A DNA stretch of 22,246 bases from JBMNQI01 sp050944055 (GTDB lineage: Bacteria; Bacillota; Clostridia; Oscillospirales; Oscillospiraceae). The stretch lies in NCBI GenBank assembly GCA_050944055.1, contig JBMNQI010000040.1, positions 1 to 22,246 on the forward strand. Direction: 5' to 3'. Below are positions 1 to 8,341 of this stretch, in pieces (the first letter of the stretch is position 1; each line of letters opens with the position of its first letter). A program made the position numbers and the translations under genes. The notes below the pieces were generated by a model. It was not told the origin of the DNA. It searched no databases and was given only the letters and a program-made list of their open reading frames with translations.

Positions 1-2
1 AC

Positions 3-1028
3 TTTTTGGACGGAATGGGCTCCGGTCCTTATATCTGCAAGGAAATGGTTGTCGACAACCACGCGTATTATACGCTCGACGAGGACTGGTGGGGCTATGA
101 GGAATACGGTGCAGACATGTTCAAAGAGCTGAACTGCTATGTCTACAAAGACCAGACGACTATGGCTGTGGACATGGAGACCGGCAAAATCGACATAGCT
201 CTCGACTGCAGCATGCAGGACGGCACCCGCGCTTATAACGGGGAAATGGGCGACAGAGTCGCGCTGGGCCTGGCTCCGCAGAACGCCTGCTGGGATATTG
301 TGTTTTCTCCGACAAGCGAGCGCACAAAGGACATCAACGTCAGAAAGGCGATTGCCTGCTGTATCGATCCCGAAACGCTTGAGCAGGCCACGTTCGGCAA
401 TTTGTTCGGCGAAGTCAGCACAAGCATTATCCCGACCGGCTGCGACGGAGGCTATGTTGAGCCGGATGTGATTGCGCAGTACTACTCCTATGATTTGGGA
501 AAGGCCGCCGAGTTTTTGACCGCCGCCGGTTACGGGCCCGGTGAACTTACCGTTCAGCTGCTGGTTGAAACGTCGGCTATCAGTTCGAATTTGGCTGAAA
601 TGGTCCAGGCGCAATTGGCTGAGGGCAATATAAATTGCGAGATAACAGTTGCCGACATGCAGAGCTTCAGCAATTACCTGGATGGCTCGAATGCATATGA
701 TATGATCATCCAGCATGGTCAGGACAACGGGACTGCTTCCGGATACTCCGCCGTCATGAATCTTTCCAACCCCAGGTTTTCCGAATTCAATCTTGAAAAT
801 TACGGAGAATACGCGAGCCTGATTGATAAGTGCAAAACAGAAGTTGACCCGGTCAAGCGCGATGAGTACCTTAAAGAGTTTGTTGAGTACGGAGCCCAGG
901 AATGCCTGTGGGTCAGCCTGTTTGACTATTCTTCGGCTTACCTGTACAATCCGAAGATTATCGATATCGATAACTCCTATATTCCCAGCATTCAAACCCT
1001 GAACATGACTCAGGTCAGCAGCTTTTGA
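3..1028 (+). CDS. ABC transporter family-5 solute-binding protein, C-terminal part
   Basis: This is the C-terminal two thirds or so of an extracellular solute-binding protein of the SBP_bac_5 (DppA/OppA/NikA) family, which captures peptides or similar solutes and delivers them to the permeases encoded next. The frame is open to the left edge, so the signal sequence and N-terminal lobe lie outside the window. The fragment opens with the family motif around GSGPY, followed by a DxWWG-like segment and an internal 'VRKAIACCID' stretch matching the conserved 'vRqAi..AiDr' region. It stops 45 bases before the first permease gene. A complete second binding protein lies at 8449-10089, but the two are clearly diverged, so substrates may differ. 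The family is secure; the substrate is unknown. Confidence 0.9.
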   Translation, partial: FLDGMGSGPYICKEMVVDNHAYYTLDEDWWGYEEYGADMFKELNCYVYKDQTTMAVDMETGKIDIALDCSMQDGTRAYNGEMGDRVALGLAPQNACWDIVFSPTSERTKDINVRKAIACCIDPETLEQATFGNLFGEVSTSIIPTGCDGGYVEPDVIAQYYSYDLGKAAEFLTAAGYGPGELTVQLLVETSAISSNLAEMVQAQLAEGNINCEITVADMQSFSNYLDGSNAYDMIIQHGQDNGTASGYSAVMNLSNPRFSEFNLENYGEYASLIDKCKTEVDPVKRDEYLKEFVEYGAQECLWVSLFDYSSAYLYNPKIIDIDNSYIPSIQTLNMTQVSSF

Positions 1029-1073
1029 ATAACGTGCAAGAAAATCACTATCTTTGAACAGGAGTGAACCAGT

Positions 1074-2051
1074 TTGCTCATATACGTGCTCAGGCGAATT
1101 CTGCTGATGATTCCGGTTCTGGTGGGCGTCATCATTATCATATATACGATCAGTTATTTTATGCCCGGTGACCCTGTTGCCATCGTTCTCGGCGATACCT
1201 ATACACAGGAAGATTACGACAAGACTGCCGAACGTCTGGGATTGGATAAGCCCTTCCCCGTGCAGCTTGCAAACTATTTTAAGGACCTCATCACGAAAGG
1301 CGAGATGGGAACCTCTTATTATACCGGGCGCAGTGTCGCCGAGGAAGTCGGAGAACGCGCCCCAATAAGCATAAAAATAGGGCTGTTGTCCTGTGTGGTA
1401 ATGATTATTGTGTCCCTGCCGATTGGCATCATATCTGCGGTCAAGCAGAATTCAGTTTTCGACTATATAACCTCAACGCTTTCAATTATTCTGGCGGCAT
1501 TGCCCGGCTTCTGGCTCGGCCTCGAATTGATTTTGCTATTCAGCCTGAAGCTCAGGCTACTGCCTGCCTCAGGCCTGGATAGCTGGAAGAGCTATATCTT
1601 GCCGGTTATCTGCAATTCCACGGTAGCTATCGCGATGGTTGTCCGCATGACACGCTCGAGCATGCTGGAGGTCATTCGGGCGGACTATATACGCACGGCC
1701 CGCGCCAAAGGCTTAAAGGAACGGGTCGTTATTATGAGACACGCGCTGAAAAACGCGCTTATCCCGATAATTACGATTATCGGTGCTCAGTTCAGCATGG
1801 TTATCGGCGGTTCTGTCATTATTGAGAATATATTCTCCATTCCCGGCATGGGCGCGCGTTTGGTGACAGCGATCAACAACAGGGACTATACGATGGTAGT
1901 CGGCATATCAATAGTAATCTGCACTTTTACAATGGTTATGGTCCTGATTACAGATCTATGCTACGCGATGGTTGACCCGCGTATTAAAGCAGAATTTGAG
2001 TCAATGTATAAAAGAAGAAAGAAAACCGCGAAAGGCAAGGAGGCGGCATAA
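1074..2051 (+). CDS. ABC transporter permease, DppB/OppB type
   Basis: Integral membrane permease of a peptide/nickel-type importer, 325 aa, the usual length for DppB-like subunits. The N-terminus starts with a membrane segment (LRRILLMIPVLVGV) and an early 'MPGDPV' motif typical of the B subunit. The cytoplasmic EAA coupling loop is visible near residues 200-230 (ADYIRTARAKGL followed by HALKNALIP), and the end reads 'VDPRIK', as in family members. The start is a TTG at 1074, chosen because AGGAG at 1060-1064 sits 9 bases upstream and the protein then begins MLIYVLRR as in homologues. It overlaps the next permease gene by one base (TAATG), indicating translational coupling. Confidence 0.95.
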   Translation: MLIYVLRRILLMIPVLVGVIIIIYTISYFMPGDPVAIVLGDTYTQEDYDKTAERLGLDKPFPVQLANYFKDLITKGEMGTSYYTGRSVAEEVGERAPISIKIGLLSCVVMIIVSLPIGIISAVKQNSVFDYITSTLSIILAALPGFWLGLELILLFSLKLRLLPASGLDSWKSYILPVICNSTVAIAMVVRMTRSSMLEVIRADYIRTARAKGLKERVVIMRHALKNALIPIITIIGAQFSMVIGGSVIIENIFSIPGMGARLVTAINNRDYTMVVGISIVICTFTMVMVLITDLCYAMVDPRIKAEFESMYKRRKKTAKGKEAA

Positions 2052-2953
2052 TGGAAAAACTGAGTGATACTAATGCCGCATTGGCTTGTGAAACGCAGGA
2101 GGCAATCAAGAAGCACGGCCAGCTTTGGGATATCTCGCGCCGCTTTGTAAAACGCAGGATTGCGCTGGCGGCCCTGATTATACTTGTTTTAATGGTCGCT
2201 CTCTGCTTGGGCGCCTCAATATTTGCGCCCTATGATTTTGCGGAGCAGCATTTGGCCAACCGTCTTCAGATGCCCTCGCGGCAGCATTTGATGGGGACGG
2301 ATAACTTCGGCCGCGATATATTCAGCAGAATCCTATACGGCGGGCGCAATTCGCTGCTGATCTCCCTCTTCTCATGCTTTTTTACGGCTATAATAGGCGG
2401 CCTCATCGGCGCAATTTCAGGTTATTACGGCGGGAAGATTGACAATATTATTATGCGTTTAACCGACATTTTCATGGCTATTCCGGGCATTTTACTGTGC
2501 GTGGTTATTTCCGCCGCATTGGGTACAGGCCCTTGGCAGACCTGTATAGCTGTCTCGATAGGCGGCATTCCGGGATGTATTCGCCTGCTGCGAGCCACGG
2601 TCCTGCCGATGCGGCAGCAGGAATTCATCGAAGCTGCGGTAGCGTACGGCAGCTCGGACAAGCGAATTATACTGACGCATATCATTCCGAACTGCCTGGC
2701 GCCGATTATCGTTGATACCACGCTTCGCCTGGGCATGAATATACTTATGATATCCGGCCTCAGCTTTATAGGACTCGGCGTTCAGGCCCCCTATGCCGAA
2801 TGGGGCGCCATGCTCAATGCCGGCCGCGAATACATTCGTGATTTTTGGCCGCTCATTACTTTCCCCGGTATAGCTATCGTGATTGCCATGCTGGGCTTCA
2901 ATCTCTTCGGTGACGGCTTAAGAGACGCGCTTGATCCGAAGCTTAAGCAGTGA
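2051..2953 (+). CDS. ABC transporter permease, DppC/OppC type
   Basis: Second membrane subunit of the importer, 300 aa. It shows the C-subunit layout: a cytoplasmic N-terminus, a first membrane helix (about residues 38-58), then the conserved 'LMGTDNFGRDIFSRILYGGRNSL' region, of which HLMGTDNFGRDIFSR is diagnostic. The EAA loop follows near residue 190 (EFIEAAVAYGSS, then HIIPNCLAP), and the C-terminus ends GDGLRDALDPKL as in DppC proteins. The ATG at 2051 shares its A with the stop of the preceding gene and has AAGGAGG seven bases upstream. It pairs with the B permease to form the channel, with the two ATPases encoded next on the cytoplasmic side. Confidence 0.95.
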   Translation: MEKLSDTNAALACETQEAIKKHGQLWDISRRFVKRRIALAALIILVLMVALCLGASIFAPYDFAEQHLANRLQMPSRQHLMGTDNFGRDIFSRILYGGRNSLLISLFSCFFTAIIGGLIGAISGYYGGKIDNIIMRLTDIFMAIPGILLCVVISAALGTGPWQTCIAVSIGGIPGCIRLLRATVLPMRQQEFIEAAVAYGSSDKRIILTHIIPNCLAPIIVDTTLRLGMNILMISGLSFIGLGVQAPYAEWGAMLNAGREYIRDFWPLITFPGIAIVIAMLGFNLFGDGLRDALDPKLKQ

Positions 2954-2960
2954 GGTGCAT

Positions 2961-3935
2961 ATGAGCAATATACTTGAAGTCAGAGACTTGGAAGTTCGCT
3001 TCAACACTCAGGATGGCTGCGTGCATGCGGTCAATAAACTCAGCTTTGATATTGGGCGGGGGGAGGCGCTCGGGCTAGTCGGCGAGACCGGGGCCGGAAA
3101 GACGACGACAGCCCTGTCAATTCTGCACCTTATTTCCGTTCCGCCGGGCGAGTATGCCGGAGGCTCAATCAGATATAACGACGTAAGCATTCTAGACGCC
3201 CCGGAGAGCGAACTGCGAAAGATACGCGGCAATCATATATCCATGATATTCCAGGATCCCATGACGGCCTTGAATCCGGTTATACGCGTGGCGGATCAGA
3301 TTGCGGAGGTCATCAAGCTGCACGAGGACTGCCCGAGCGCGCAGGCCTGCGAAAAAGCAAACGAAATGCTTGAGCTTGTAGGCATACCCGCCGCCCGCGG
3401 CACGGAATACCCCCACCAGTTCTCCGGGGGCATGAAACAGCGCGTGGTCATTGCGATGGCCCTCGCCTGCTCCCCGAACCTGCTGCTGGCGGACGAGCCC
3501 ACCACTGCGCTGGATGTGACGATTCAGGCCCAGGTACTGGATTTGATACGCAGCCTGCGCACTAAGTTCGGGACATCAATGCTGCTGATAACGCACGACC
3601 TGGGCGTCGTGGCCGAGACCTGCGACAAGGTCGCTATTATGTACGCGGGGGAAATCGTGGAATACGGCACGCTGGAGAGAATCTTCCACAATGTAAAGCA
3701 CCCGTATTCGGCCGGCCTTTTCGGGTCCCTGCCAAGCCTGAATAAGAAGGTGCGGCGCCTGAGCCCAATAAGCGGATTGATGCCGGATCCGACGAAGCTT
3801 CCCAAAGGCTGCATGTTCAGCCCGAGATGCCCTTACGCCTCGGCTGAGTGCAAGGCGCATCACCCCGAATTAGTCGAGATCGAACCGGGCCATCTTGTTC
3901 GGTGCATAAAGGTGGAAGGCGGTGAAAAAATTTGA
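2961..3935 (+). CDS. ABC transporter ATP-binding protein, DppD/OppD type
   Basis: First ATPase of the importer, 324 aa. Visible motifs: Walker A GETGAGKT (41-48), Q-loop glutamine 98, signature FSGGM (154-158) in the KQRV context typical of the D subunit, Walker B LLLADE (174-179) and switch histidine 212. The C-terminal extension carries the Cys pattern of this family (Cys284, 290, 297 and 315), a region that binds an iron-sulfur cluster in some studied OppD/DppD proteins. I placed the start at ATG 2961, with GAGGTG at 2952-2957, rather than ten codons upstream inside the permease gene. It overlaps the following ATPase gene by four bases. Confidence 0.95.
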   Translation: MSNILEVRDLEVRFNTQDGCVHAVNKLSFDIGRGEALGLVGETGAGKTTTALSILHLISVPPGEYAGGSIRYNDVSILDAPESELRKIRGNHISMIFQDPMTALNPVIRVADQIAEVIKLHEDCPSAQACEKANEMLELVGIPAARGTEYPHQFSGGMKQRVVIAMALACSPNLLLADEPTTALDVTIQAQVLDLIRSLRTKFGTSMLLITHDLGVVAETCDKVAIMYAGEIVEYGTLERIFHNVKHPYSAGLFGSLPSLNKKVRRLSPISGLMPDPTKLPKGCMFSPRCPYASAECKAHHPELVEIEPGHLVRCIKVEGGEKI

Positions 3936-4918
3936 GCGCACTTCTTGAAGTCAGACACCTGAAAAAATACTTTAACACGCCCGGCGGCCTGCTGCACGCG
4001 GTTGACGATGTCAGCTTCAGTCTTGAAAGGGGAAAAATCCTCGGCGTCGTCGGGGAGTCCGGCTGCGGGAAATCGACTCTCGGGCGCACAATATTAGGCT
4101 TGCTTGAAGCAACCGACGGCCAGGTAATATACGACAATGAAGACATCACTCGCATAAGTGGCGCAAAACGCGCCCGGCTGCGCAGGAAAATGCAGATCAT
4201 TTTCCAGGACCCGTACTCCTCCCTGGATCCGCGTATGTCCGTTTGGCGACTGATAGCCGACCCGATGATAGCCAACAGGATGTACCGCGGAAAGAAAAAG
4301 ATCAACGAGAAGGTCTGGGAGCTTATGGACACCGTGGGTCTCGCCCGAAGGCTGACATATTGCTACCCGCATGAGCTGGACGGCGGGCGCAGGCAGCGTA
4401 TCGGAATAGCGCGCGCTTTGGCTCTTAATCCAGAGTTCATTGTGTGCGACGAGCCGGTTTCAGCCCTGGATGTGTCTATACAGGCGCAGATACTAAACCT
4501 GCTTCAGGACCTGCAGGAGGAAAAGAACCTCACATATATTTTTGTGACGCATGACCTTTCGGTCGTGAAACACCTTTCAAACGAAATCCTGGTCATGTAT
4601 CTGGGCTGCATGGTTGAGAAGTCACCTTCCGATGATTTGTTTGACCACCCTCTCCACCCGTATACAAAAGGGCTTCTTTCCGCGGTGCCGGTTCCAAGCA
4701 TAGATATTGAGCGCAAACGCATCATCATGCAGGGCGAACTGTCTTCTCCGGTTAATCCGCCGCCTATCTGCCGGTTCAGCAACCGCTGCCCGTACGCGAA
4801 AGACCTGTGTTTCCGGGAGGAGCCGAAATATAAGGAGGTTATGCCGCAGCATTTCGTCGCCTGCCATTACGTCCACGAGATAAACGGATTAAAAAAAGAT
4901 GAAACGATTCATGCTTAG
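3932..4918 (+). CDS. ABC transporter ATP-binding protein, DppF/OppF type, with LDGGR signature
   Basis: Second ATPase, 328 aa. Walker A GESGCGKS is at 41-48, Q-loop Gln92, Walker B FIVCDE at 169-174 and switch His207. The ABC signature is LDGGR (149-153) instead of the usual LSGGQ, so the serine that contacts the gamma phosphate is replaced by aspartate. Four C-terminal cysteines (280, 286, 293, 311) follow the family pattern. The start is a TTG at 3932, nested in the stop of the D gene (TTGA overlap), giving the expected N-terminus MSALLEVRHLKKYF. The 3' end overlaps the next gene by 20 bases. The second operon's F subunit (10144-11085) is closely similar and shares the altered signature. 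Confidence 0.95.
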   Translation: MSALLEVRHLKKYFNTPGGLLHAVDDVSFSLERGKILGVVGESGCGKSTLGRTILGLLEATDGQVIYDNEDITRISGAKRARLRRKMQIIFQDPYSSLDPRMSVWRLIADPMIANRMYRGKKKINEKVWELMDTVGLARRLTYCYPHELDGGRRQRIGIARALALNPEFIVCDEPVSALDVSIQAQILNLLQDLQEEKNLTYIFVTHDLSVVKHLSNEILVMYLGCMVEKSPSDDLFDHPLHPYTKGLLSAVPVPSIDIERKRIIMQGELSSPVNPPPICRFSNRCPYAKDLCFREEPKYKEVMPQHFVACHYVHEINGLKKDETIHA

Positions 4919-5765
4919 AATTCTGAATACTGCCCTAATATGTCTCACGCTGACACTGCTGCTCCGGGCGAGCGCGTCAGCGGCCAAGCCGCAGGAAGTA
5001 TGCCGGGTTGTTGTGGAGAACAGCTCCGAGCTGGATATGAAAAACTATCAAAGCTCCGAGGTCCTCCTCGGAGACATAATAGCGGACGCTGTAAAAAACG
5101 GGGCCGGCGCTGATATAGCAGTCGTCAATTCGGGAGATTTTATTCCGAAGCTGCGCTACGGCGATTTGACCCGGAAAGATGTTCAGGACATGTTTCCGCA
5201 GGACCGGGAGCTCGCTGTTACAAGCGTTACGGGAGCAGAGCTGCGGGAGATATTGGAGATCGGATTATCCCATATTGTTCTAACGGAAGATGAGACGATT
5301 GACAGCGAGGCGTCAGCTCATGGCGCCTTCCCGCAGGTTTCCGGTTTTTCATTTAAGTACGATGTTTCTGCCGCTCCGATGAACCGTGTTTACGAAATTA
5401 CGCTGGACAGCGGCGAGAGAATCAATCCGGAAGACAATGAACGCGCATACCTTCTGGCCGCCACCGGCTATATGCTCTCCGGCGGCTGGGATATGCCTGC
5501 CCGGGAATATGAGGCGACCGGCATGACGCTTACCGATGCGATGTACAGTCATCTTGCATCATTGGGCGAGATCGATGCGGTCCCGAAGCGTCAGTACTTT
5601 CGCGGGGCAATAAACGAAAACCCCCTGCTGAAGCCCTTATCCGCAGTTGTAATAGCCTCGGTCGTCATCGTATTGTTCGCAGCCGCGGGAATCTTAAAGC
5701 GCCGCCTCGGCCTCGGGAAGGCACAGGAAGAAGAAAAAGAAAACACATACGACCCGATTGAATAA
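4899..5765 (+). CDS. Membrane-anchored protein with a lone 5'-nucleotidase C-terminal domain
   Basis: A 288-aa exported protein. Residues 1-29 form a signal peptide (MKRFMLRIL, a hydrophobic core, then an ASA-type cleavage site). Residues 35-235 resemble the 5'-nucleotidase/UshA C-terminal substrate-binding domain: NSGDF at 77-81, the conserved 'VTGAELREILE' at 110-120, FPQVSGFSFKYD at 144-155 and a late 'YLLAATGYMLSGG' element. A transmembrane helix lies at about 248-265, followed by a short basic then acidic cytoplasmic tail. The metallophosphatase domain that carries catalysis in complete enzymes is absent, and there is no room for it upstream because the gene starts inside the DppF gene. 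The ribosome binding site is weak, suggesting coupling to dppF translation; ATG 4911 is an alternative start. A role as an outer-face nucleotide or ligand binder is inference only. Confidence 0.8.
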   Translation: MKRFMLRILNTALICLTLTLLLRASASAAKPQEVCRVVVENSSELDMKNYQSSEVLLGDIIADAVKNGAGADIAVVNSGDFIPKLRYGDLTRKDVQDMFPQDRELAVTSVTGAELREILEIGLSHIVLTEDETIDSEASAHGAFPQVSGFSFKYDVSAAPMNRVYEITLDSGERINPEDNERAYLLAATGYMLSGGWDMPAREYEATGMTLTDAMYSHLASLGEIDAVPKRQYFRGAINENPLLKPLSAVVIASVVIVLFAAAGILKRRLGLGKAQEEEKENTYDPIE

Positions 5766-5829
5766 GCCGGCAGCTTCAGAATGCGCAAAGCGCGTTTACT
5801 TGGCCGGCAGAGAATTAAGGAGGTTTAAT

Positions 5830-7506
5830 ATGCCATACAGAATAAATCAGTACTGCGTATGCTGCCATTACTGCAGGATGGAATGTCCCGCGTCCGCAAT
5901 TAATTTTGTAGGGACGAAATACGAGATCGATCCCGAAAAATGCACCGAGTGCGGGCTTTGCGAAAAACTGTGCCCGATTAGCGCTATCAGCAATACTTCT
6001 CTTCCTCCCGAAAAGCCCGAGAAGCATGAGCTGATTGAGCTTCAAAGCGATTTGGTCGTCCTGGGAGCCGGTGGCTCGGGCCTGATTTCTGCCGTCAGGT
6101 TCGCGCAGCTTACCGGTAAAAAGGTGATTGTACTTGAAAAAGCGAAAAAGCCGGGCGGAAACACGAATCTTGCCCACGGTTTTATGGTGTTCAACTCTAA
6201 GTGGCAGCAGGACGCCGGCATACCCGATTTCCGCGACGATTTTATTAGAGACGCAATGAAAAGAGTCCTCCATAAGCTTGACAATAAGATAATTGAAAAC
6301 GCTGTTTACGCAACCGGGCCGTTTTTCGACTGGCTTTGCGAGCTCGGCGGCGCGGAGGAAGCCTTCCAGCTCGGGCTGGGCGCTATGGATAAGAAAATGA
6401 TAGGATACCCCTACAGGAAGTTTGCAAACCTCAAATGCAGGGATCAGGCAATCGGGCCCGGCTGGGCAGGTACCTATGTCATAAGGAAGATGCTCGAGTA
6501 CTGCGATAAGCTTGGAATCAAGGTGCTGACGGAGCATAAGGCCGTAAAGCTATACCGGAACGAACAGGGAGCGATTTCGGGAGTGCTCGCCGAGGATCCC
6601 GGAGGCCAGACGAAGATAAGCTGCAGCGCTGTCGTTGTCTCAACGGGCGGTTTCGGAAGAGGCGACGAAAAGCTCAAAAAATACTTCCCCGAATTCTTTG
6701 CCGGTGAAACGCCTATACATAGATTCTCTGTTCCCACAAATACCGGGGACGGGATGGATCTTGGCGAGGAAATTGGGGCGGATATCGCGGAAAAGAACCT
6801 GTGCGTCAACATGTTCGGCCCCGCCCATCACCCCTTCGGCTACTGCGGGTACCGCATCATGATGCAGCCTGAAGTCCTCTACATTAACCTCAACGGAAAG
6901 CGGTGGATTGACGAAAGCGCCGGTCTGATGGACAGCAGGTACAGAATCGCGGAACAGCCGAAAGAAATTTCATACGCCGTAGTCGACTCGAATATTCTGG
7001 AGATCGCCGCCCAAAGGCTGATCGCAAACCCGCCGGACGGTACGGATGACTGGATATTGCGCGATTATCGTCAGGAGATGGAGGAGGAGCTGAAGCTAGA
7101 TACGCCGCTTAAAAAGGGCGACACGCTGGAGGAACTCGCGCTGCAGATGGGCATAGACCCCGCCGCATTCGTTGAGGAAATAAAAAGATACAACACGTTC
7201 TGCGCAAACGGCAGGGACGACGATTTTCTGAAGCACCCGAAGCACCTTGTACCTGTGGAGAAGCCGCCTTTTTACGCCTTCTATGGCAAGAGGTTTTCGG
7301 AGGGGGCGTTCGGCGGGCTGAAAATAAACGAGAAAATGCAGGTGCTGGACAAGCAAGGCAGAGTAATTCCGGGGCTATACGCGACGGGAGACGCCGCCAG
7401 CGCGAACCTGCTCCGGGATACTCTCGGCGTTATATCCGAGCTCACCTGGTGCGTGAGCAGCGGTTATATGGCGGGAGGCAATCTTGCGGATTCTTTTAAG
7501 AAATAG
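5830..7506 (+). CDS. Ferredoxin-domain FAD-dependent oxidoreductase (fumarate reductase/succinate dehydrogenase flavoprotein family)
   Basis: A 558-aa cytoplasmic flavoprotein fused to an N-terminal bacterial ferredoxin module. Two complete [4Fe-4S] motifs are visible: Cys9, 12, 15, 19-Pro and Cys38, 41, 44, 48-Pro. The FAD_binding_2 domain follows, with dinucleotide motif GAGGSG at 79-84 and Glu103 at the expected ribose-binding position, an 'LNGKRWIDE' segment typical of the flavoprotein's middle region, and a C-terminal 'GLYATGDAAS' FAD motif. The start is ATG 5830, set by TAAGGAGG at 5816-5823; a longer in-frame extension to 5758 lacks such a site and would place extra residues before the cluster domain. 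No FMN-binding or heme domain and no signal peptide are seen. The substrate cannot be deduced. It is the last gene of the operon, before the hairpin at 7535-7565. Confidence 0.93.
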   Translation: MPYRINQYCVCCHYCRMECPASAINFVGTKYEIDPEKCTECGLCEKLCPISAISNTSLPPEKPEKHELIELQSDLVVLGAGGSGLISAVRFAQLTGKKVIVLEKAKKPGGNTNLAHGFMVFNSKWQQDAGIPDFRDDFIRDAMKRVLHKLDNKIIENAVYATGPFFDWLCELGGAEEAFQLGLGAMDKKMIGYPYRKFANLKCRDQAIGPGWAGTYVIRKMLEYCDKLGIKVLTEHKAVKLYRNEQGAISGVLAEDPGGQTKISCSAVVVSTGGFGRGDEKLKKYFPEFFAGETPIHRFSVPTNTGDGMDLGEEIGADIAEKNLCVNMFGPAHHPFGYCGYRIMMQPEVLYINLNGKRWIDESAGLMDSRYRIAEQPKEISYAVVDSNILEIAAQRLIANPPDGTDDWILRDYRQEMEEELKLDTPLKKGDTLEELALQMGIDPAAFVEEIKRYNTFCANGRDDDFLKHPKHLVPVEKPPFYAFYGKRFSEGAFGGLKINEKMQVLDKQGRVIPGLYATGDAASANLLRDTLGVISELTWCVSSGYMAGGNLADSFKK

Positions 7507-7534
7507 CCGGCGCAGTCTCCTGATCCAATAGGAA

Positions 7535-7565
7535 TCCGGCAGGCGGTTCAGGCCCGCCTGCCGGA
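7535..7565 (+). terminator. Hairpin between convergent flavoprotein and pyrophosphatase genes
   Basis: A perfect 12-bp inverted repeat (7535-7546 with 7554-7565, seven-base loop) lies 28 bases after the flavoprotein stop. It is followed by ATTTGCTTCT, a weak T-rich tract. The stem is very GC-rich, and it sits between two convergent genes, so it probably ends transcription from the left. On the minus strand the tract is too poor in T to be sure. Confidence 0.7.
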
Positions 7566-7603
7566 ATTTGCTTCTGCCTTACGTATGCATGATTTAGAAA
7601 ATC

Positions 7604-8137
7604 TCACATATAAAACTGCTTAATATAATTATCTATGCAGTAATTAATTATTTCTACTGCCTTTTCGGGGCCTTCCACCTCATCGACAATCGTTTCCTTT
7701 CCCTCCAGCTGCTTATATACGGAAAAGAAATGGGTCATCTCCTGAAAAATGTGTTCCGGAAGCTCCGATATGCTTTTATATGTGTTGTAATTCGGATCGC
7801 TGAAAGGAATGGCGATTATTTTATCGTCCAGTTTTCCGCCGTCCTTCATGGAAATCACGCCGATCGGATAGCAGCGGACAAGCGTCATAGGATCGATTTC
7901 CTCGCTGCATAGCACCAGCACGTCCAGCGGGTCGCAGTCGTCGCCGTATGTGCGCGGAATGAATCCGTAGTTGGCGGGATAATGCGTGGATGTGTAAAGT
8001 ATACGATCCAAAATTAAAAGACCTGTCTCCTTGTCCAGCTCATATTTCTTTTTGCTGCCTTTTACGATTTCAATAACGGCAATAAAGTCTTCGGCAGCTA
8101 TGCGTTTGGGGCTTATATTGTGCCAGATATGGGTCAT
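7604..8137 (-). CDS. ppa: Inorganic pyrophosphatase, family I
   Basis: Soluble Mg-dependent pyrophosphatase that hydrolyses diphosphate to two phosphates in the cytoplasm, pulling biosynthetic reactions forward. It has 177 aa, the usual bacterial length. The signature DDCDPLD is at 66-72, supplying the three metal-binding aspartates (67, 69, 72). Other family residues are in place: Arg45, Tyr53, Tyr57, Asp99, Asp104, Lys106, and Tyr141-Lys142. The ATG at 8137 is chosen because GAGG lies six bases upstream and a near-consensus promoter ends just before it; the longer reading frame to 8197 would begin with the TTG of the -35 box and cannot be translated from that promoter. It is transcribed alone, opposite to the flavoprotein operon. 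Confidence 0.96.
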   Translation of the reverse strand: MTHIWHNISPKRIAAEDFIAVIEIVKGSKKKYELDKETGLLILDRILYTSTHYPANYGFIPRTYGDDCDPLDVLVLCSEEIDPMTLVRCYPIGVISMKDGGKLDDKIIAIPFSDPNYNTYKSISELPEHIFQEMTHFFSVYKQLEGKETIVDEVEGPEKAVEIINYCIDNYIKQFYM

Positions 8138-8168
8138 GATCATCCTCGTTTTCATATTTGATAAACCG

Positions 8169-8197
8169 AGTATATTTGCGAAAGCCTTGTTTGTCAA
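8169..8197 (-). promoter_or_regulatory. Sigma-A type promoter of ppa
   Basis: On the minus strand, a perfect -35 box TTGACA (8197-8192) is followed by a 17-base spacer and -10 box TATACT (8174-8169). The predicted transcript start near 8162 leaves a leader of about 25 bases with GAGG before the ATG at 8137. Confidence 0.85.
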
Positions 8198-8341
8198 TAT
8201 TCTATTGCAGCCAGTTTAAGCCGGAAAAAAAGCAGGAACGTCCGCACAGCGACGCGCACGGCATATGACGCAACCGTTCAGCTGTGATTTGCATAAAAGC
8301 AAAGCTCTTAAAAATGTTGGGGTGTGAAGCAGCCGGCATCC

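Noticed and set aside
4899..5765. Frameshifted remains of a full 5'-nucleotidase
   Set aside because: The protein has its own signal peptide directly before the C-terminal domain, and the upstream DNA codes for an intact ATPase, so it is a designed stand-alone domain and not a broken gene.
5815..6537. Minus-strand reading frame of 240 codons opposite the flavoprotein gene
   Set aside because: It covers the ferredoxin and FAD motifs of the sense gene in antisense and lacks a start site.
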